From Volvox africanus (lineage: Eukaryota > Chlorophyta > Chlorophyceae > Chlamydomonadales > Volvocaceae), in contig BSDZ01000086.1 in the NCBI GenBank assembly GCA_030268105.1, positions 1,488,001 to 1,552,000 of the forward strand: a stretch of DNA of 64,000 nt. The letters are read 5' to 3'. Position numbers and translations under genes: made by a program. The stretch's first letter is position 1. Every line of letters starts with the position of its first letter. The notes below the pieces were generated by a model that did not search any database, was not told the DNA's origin, and worked only from the letters and a program-made list of their open reading frames with translations. This document shows, piece by piece, positions 61,401 to 64,000 of the stretch.

Positions 61401-63220
61401 GCCTATTCCAGCCAAAATGGTTTTCGTCACTTTTCCTCTGAACACTCTGTTCCCCTCACACACTCAATACATCTCGCTCCCCTCCATCCAGGTTCCTCAA
61501 CCCACCTACGTTGAAGAACGCGTAGATCATGGCCAAAGTAGCGGCCTTACGGGCGGGAGGCACCCATTGCGCCGTCACGGCGGCCACGGAGGGCATGATC
61601 ACTGCGGAAAAGATGCCCATAGCGACCCGCGCTGCCAGAAGCGTCCACAGAGCGGCCTCGGGGGAGGTGGCAGCAGCTGCGGCGGTGGCGGCGGTGGCGG
61701 CGGACCACAGAGCCAACCCGCCCAAAAGCACCCTGGTTTGGAGCAGCCCCCGTCACGGCATGAAGTATATCACAAACAAGGGGTCACGACGGGCTTAAGG
61801 AATGAATCAAGAAGGGCCGCCGGCTGCGGGCAGGCAGGGAGCGGTATGACTCCGAATCATCAGAAGGTTGACAGTCCATTGCGCATTGTGTTTTGCAAAG
61901 CCTCCCATGCAACTAAGAGTGGGATGGGCAAGGGTAAGAACATCTGCAGGTTGTGTGAATCCACCCCTAAAACCCCCCTTCCTTTCCCTTCTCTTCCCAT
62001 TTTACCCCTTCCCCCCTTCTTCCCCTGTCCTCCTCTTCCCGCTCACCTGTCCCCTCCCCTCTCGTCCGCCAGCCGCCCCGCTGGGATCTGCCCAGCCAGG
62101 TAGCCCCACAGCATGGAGGATTGCACAAGGCCCAACTGCAGCACATCGATCGAGGCATTTCCGAGAAGGGGCTATCCCGAGCAATGATAGCATGCATGTG
62201 GTAGATAGGCTTGACCTGCCTCTCTCTCTCCCCAACGCGCACTGACTGAGGCCGGCTCCGATACCCAACTTCATGGCCACCACATCGCGTCCATGACGAC
62301 CCCACTTCACAAGCCAAGAAGGTATCGTCTTATTGCCCATGGACGAGCCGACCCGCTTGAGTTCCAAACCCGTCCAAGTCTTCCAGCAGCAGAGCCAGTA
62401 GCGGTAACCGGCCTCCGCACCACCAACCCAAAACCAACCCATGCAAGCCACGCCCCCTTCCCTCATATCCCAGGTTCATAGCCGCATCAGCGCAGTGTTC
62501 ACCTTCACCTTCCCACGTAGTTCCACTAATCCCTCCCTCCCTCCCTCTTCCCCCTTTCCCTCTTCCCTTACAGCGTACCTCAGCAGGCGTCAACGCTAGG
62601 CTCCCCGCCACCAGCGGCAGCAATGCAGTGAAGACGGAGCGGTGGAAGTTGCAGAGCAGCATCGCCACCGCAGACACCGCCGATACGACTTGCCATGGCT
62701 GCATGCGGTGGCATGGAGGAGGGAGGAGGGCACGTGCTCAGGGGCCAGAACCTCTAAGTGGCGCCACCAGGGTAGTGTGGAAAGGCTGGTTGGGTTTCAA
62801 CGTCTGAAGAGGCCACGAGGACTTGCGTGAGACCCTTCATATTAGTGACATCAGGAAAGGTATCAGAGTTATCGGTTCAGGGGGATATGAGTGCAGAGAA
62901 TCGCAACGGCTGCCATGAGCGCATGACTGGCTGGCCGGCTAGCTGCCAAAGAAACCGCTCGGCACCCCGAGCAGTAATTCCCGTTCGTTAGCAGTGCTGA
63001 CATTTCCTATGAACATTGCGCCACTTTTTGCGTATTGAAGGAGCACCGGAATAATTGTTTAAGACGATGTCGGATAGCGCGGGGCAACAGTTGGGTCACC
63101 GACCTGGGGCCGACTTCTAGGAGACCCGTGTTGGCCGTACTGCATCATCGCCTGGGACGCCCTCGCGACAGCCCCTGACCGCCGTGTCGACACTCCACAA
63201 CAGGTATAAGCGGTAATCAT
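58426..63220 (-). CDS. PHT4/SLC17-like anion transporter (MFS)
   Basis: Nine exons, high to low: 63104-63220, 62579-62698, 62047-62135, 61506-61732, 60237-60790, 59877-59988, 59216-59487, 58948-59049, 58426-58557; 574 aa in phase. Exon 1 (MITAYTCCGVSTRRSGAVAR) looks like a plastid transit peptide. Membrane helices follow in the order of the plant PHT4 / animal SLC17 family: LLCNFHRSVFTALLPLVAG, then LVQSSMLWGYLAGQIPAGRL with ADERGGDR (the family GGxLADxxGGKR loop), ARVAMGIFSAVIMPSVAAV with QWVPPARKAAT, GGVLGLIVGPHLAG, WGFFVLQAWTPMYLQSLGI, LLASLPWLAAAFTGTVAGG, LGLTNTASILGGIAGNLATG, and the last helix ending in KGEPISLTG. Members move phosphate, ascorbate or other anions; the substrate cannot be told here. 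A long Pro/Gln/Ala-rich loop (~140 aa) separates the two halves. The intron after 59216 has a GC donor (CAG then GCAAGT). Exon 1 is the least certain part. Confidence 0.92.
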
Positions 63221-64000
63221 ATATGGATCCCGCTGAAGGCAAGGGCTTAGAAGCGGAGATGTCGCGGGTAATGATGGGACGGCGCTGAAGGGTCCAGTTG
63301 AAAGCTTCGAACCTCTCGAGGCTGCAATTTTGCTTGATGTTAAAACAATACTGTTACAGCATAACCTATCCTTTCTGAATCTACAGTCTAGGAAAGGAAA
63401 TCCCACCCTGCACTCGGGGTTACTTCCGGTATACGTCATGGTTCGGGGTTTGGTTAATAAAAGCATCATTGTCATTAGAAATGTAAATTGGGTAAAATGC
63501 AACATAACAAACGATATCCCTGTATGCAGGATATAACCAGGCTGCCGCATAGCGCACAGCACATCAAATCTAGAAATTTAAGGGAGACAGCCACAGGTTC
63601 GTGATTCAATGGATGAGGGAGGATGGTGTCATTGCAGATAATCGGGAAATAAAGGTTATGCGGTGGAATATTATTTGCCCGTCTAAGCGCATCCGATGTA
63701 GCCTTGGTGACTACGATACTGAGATTCTCCACTTAACATCCGTGTCCCCTTCGATTATCCAAGCACGAACCCTGTTTCAAACTTCTTGGTAAAAAAACAT
63801 TGATTCTAGAGCCAGGTAAGACTATTCCGTGCTCGCCTTCGCCTTGTTAGGAAGAGCTGCATCTGAGGAGGTCGTGGGCTAATCGCGTGGCCAGAGCACT
63901 TACTGCCCTGGACATGGCGTTGTGGTAAAGGTAGGGCTATCGACGGGCTTTTACTAAAGGCATAGATGCCGGGACATGCTGCCAGTCTGACGTAGGGCGG
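63221..64000. other. Upstream flank of transporter gene
   Basis: Should contain the promoter of the minus-strand transporter. Open frames of 63-85 codons on both strands have no motifs. Nothing else is identifiable before the window ends. Confidence 0.4.

Overview
The window reads as nuclear DNA of a chlorophycean green alga, most likely a volvocalean (Chlamydomonas/Volvox-like) species. Genes are split into many short exons with canonical GT-AG (two GC-AG) introns. Coding third positions are G/C-rich, proteins carry Ala/Gly/Pro/Ser-rich low-complexity inserts, and TGTAA motifs of the volvocine poly(A) type follow several stops. The gene set fits too: a haem-NO-binding (HNOB) guanylate cyclase and an N-myristoylated TKL-type kinase. 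The species is inferred from style only; no database search was possible.

Layout: (1) 1278-10038, minus: a 16-exon MGC-anchored protein kinase. (2) 10.8-11.7 kb, minus: weak signs of a small unrecognised gene. (3) 11913-21357, plus: a 15-exon (plus unlocated first exon) HNOB-HNOBA-cyclase guanylate cyclase; one intron holds an inverted copy of the neighbouring kinase's 5' end. (4) 25255-33312, minus: a 16-exon mitochondrial-type proline dehydrogenase with two EF-hands inserted in the catalytic domain. (5) 36484-40736, plus: a SAAL1-like armadillo-repeat protein. (6) 42354-44859, minus: a secreted GH5-type glycoside hydrolase with a cysteine-rich tail, convergent with gene 5. (7) 46401-50661, plus: a large unrecognised leucine-rich protein with a C-terminal membrane segment and a ~500 bp hexamer microsatellite in intron 1. 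(8) 53345-56769, plus: an unrecognised coiled-coil protein. (9) 58426-63220, minus: a PHT4/SLC17-like major facilitator anion transporter, probably plastid-targeted.

Exon boundaries were read by eye; each joins in frame with its neighbours (phases were checked by length), which is the main support for the models. The genes look like independent units, not a pathway cluster. The only link seen is NO/cGMP signalling next to a membrane-anchored kinase, plus the shared duplicated segment. Intergenic and intronic DNA is rich in simple repeats; no RNA genes, CRISPR arrays or complete transposons were recognised.
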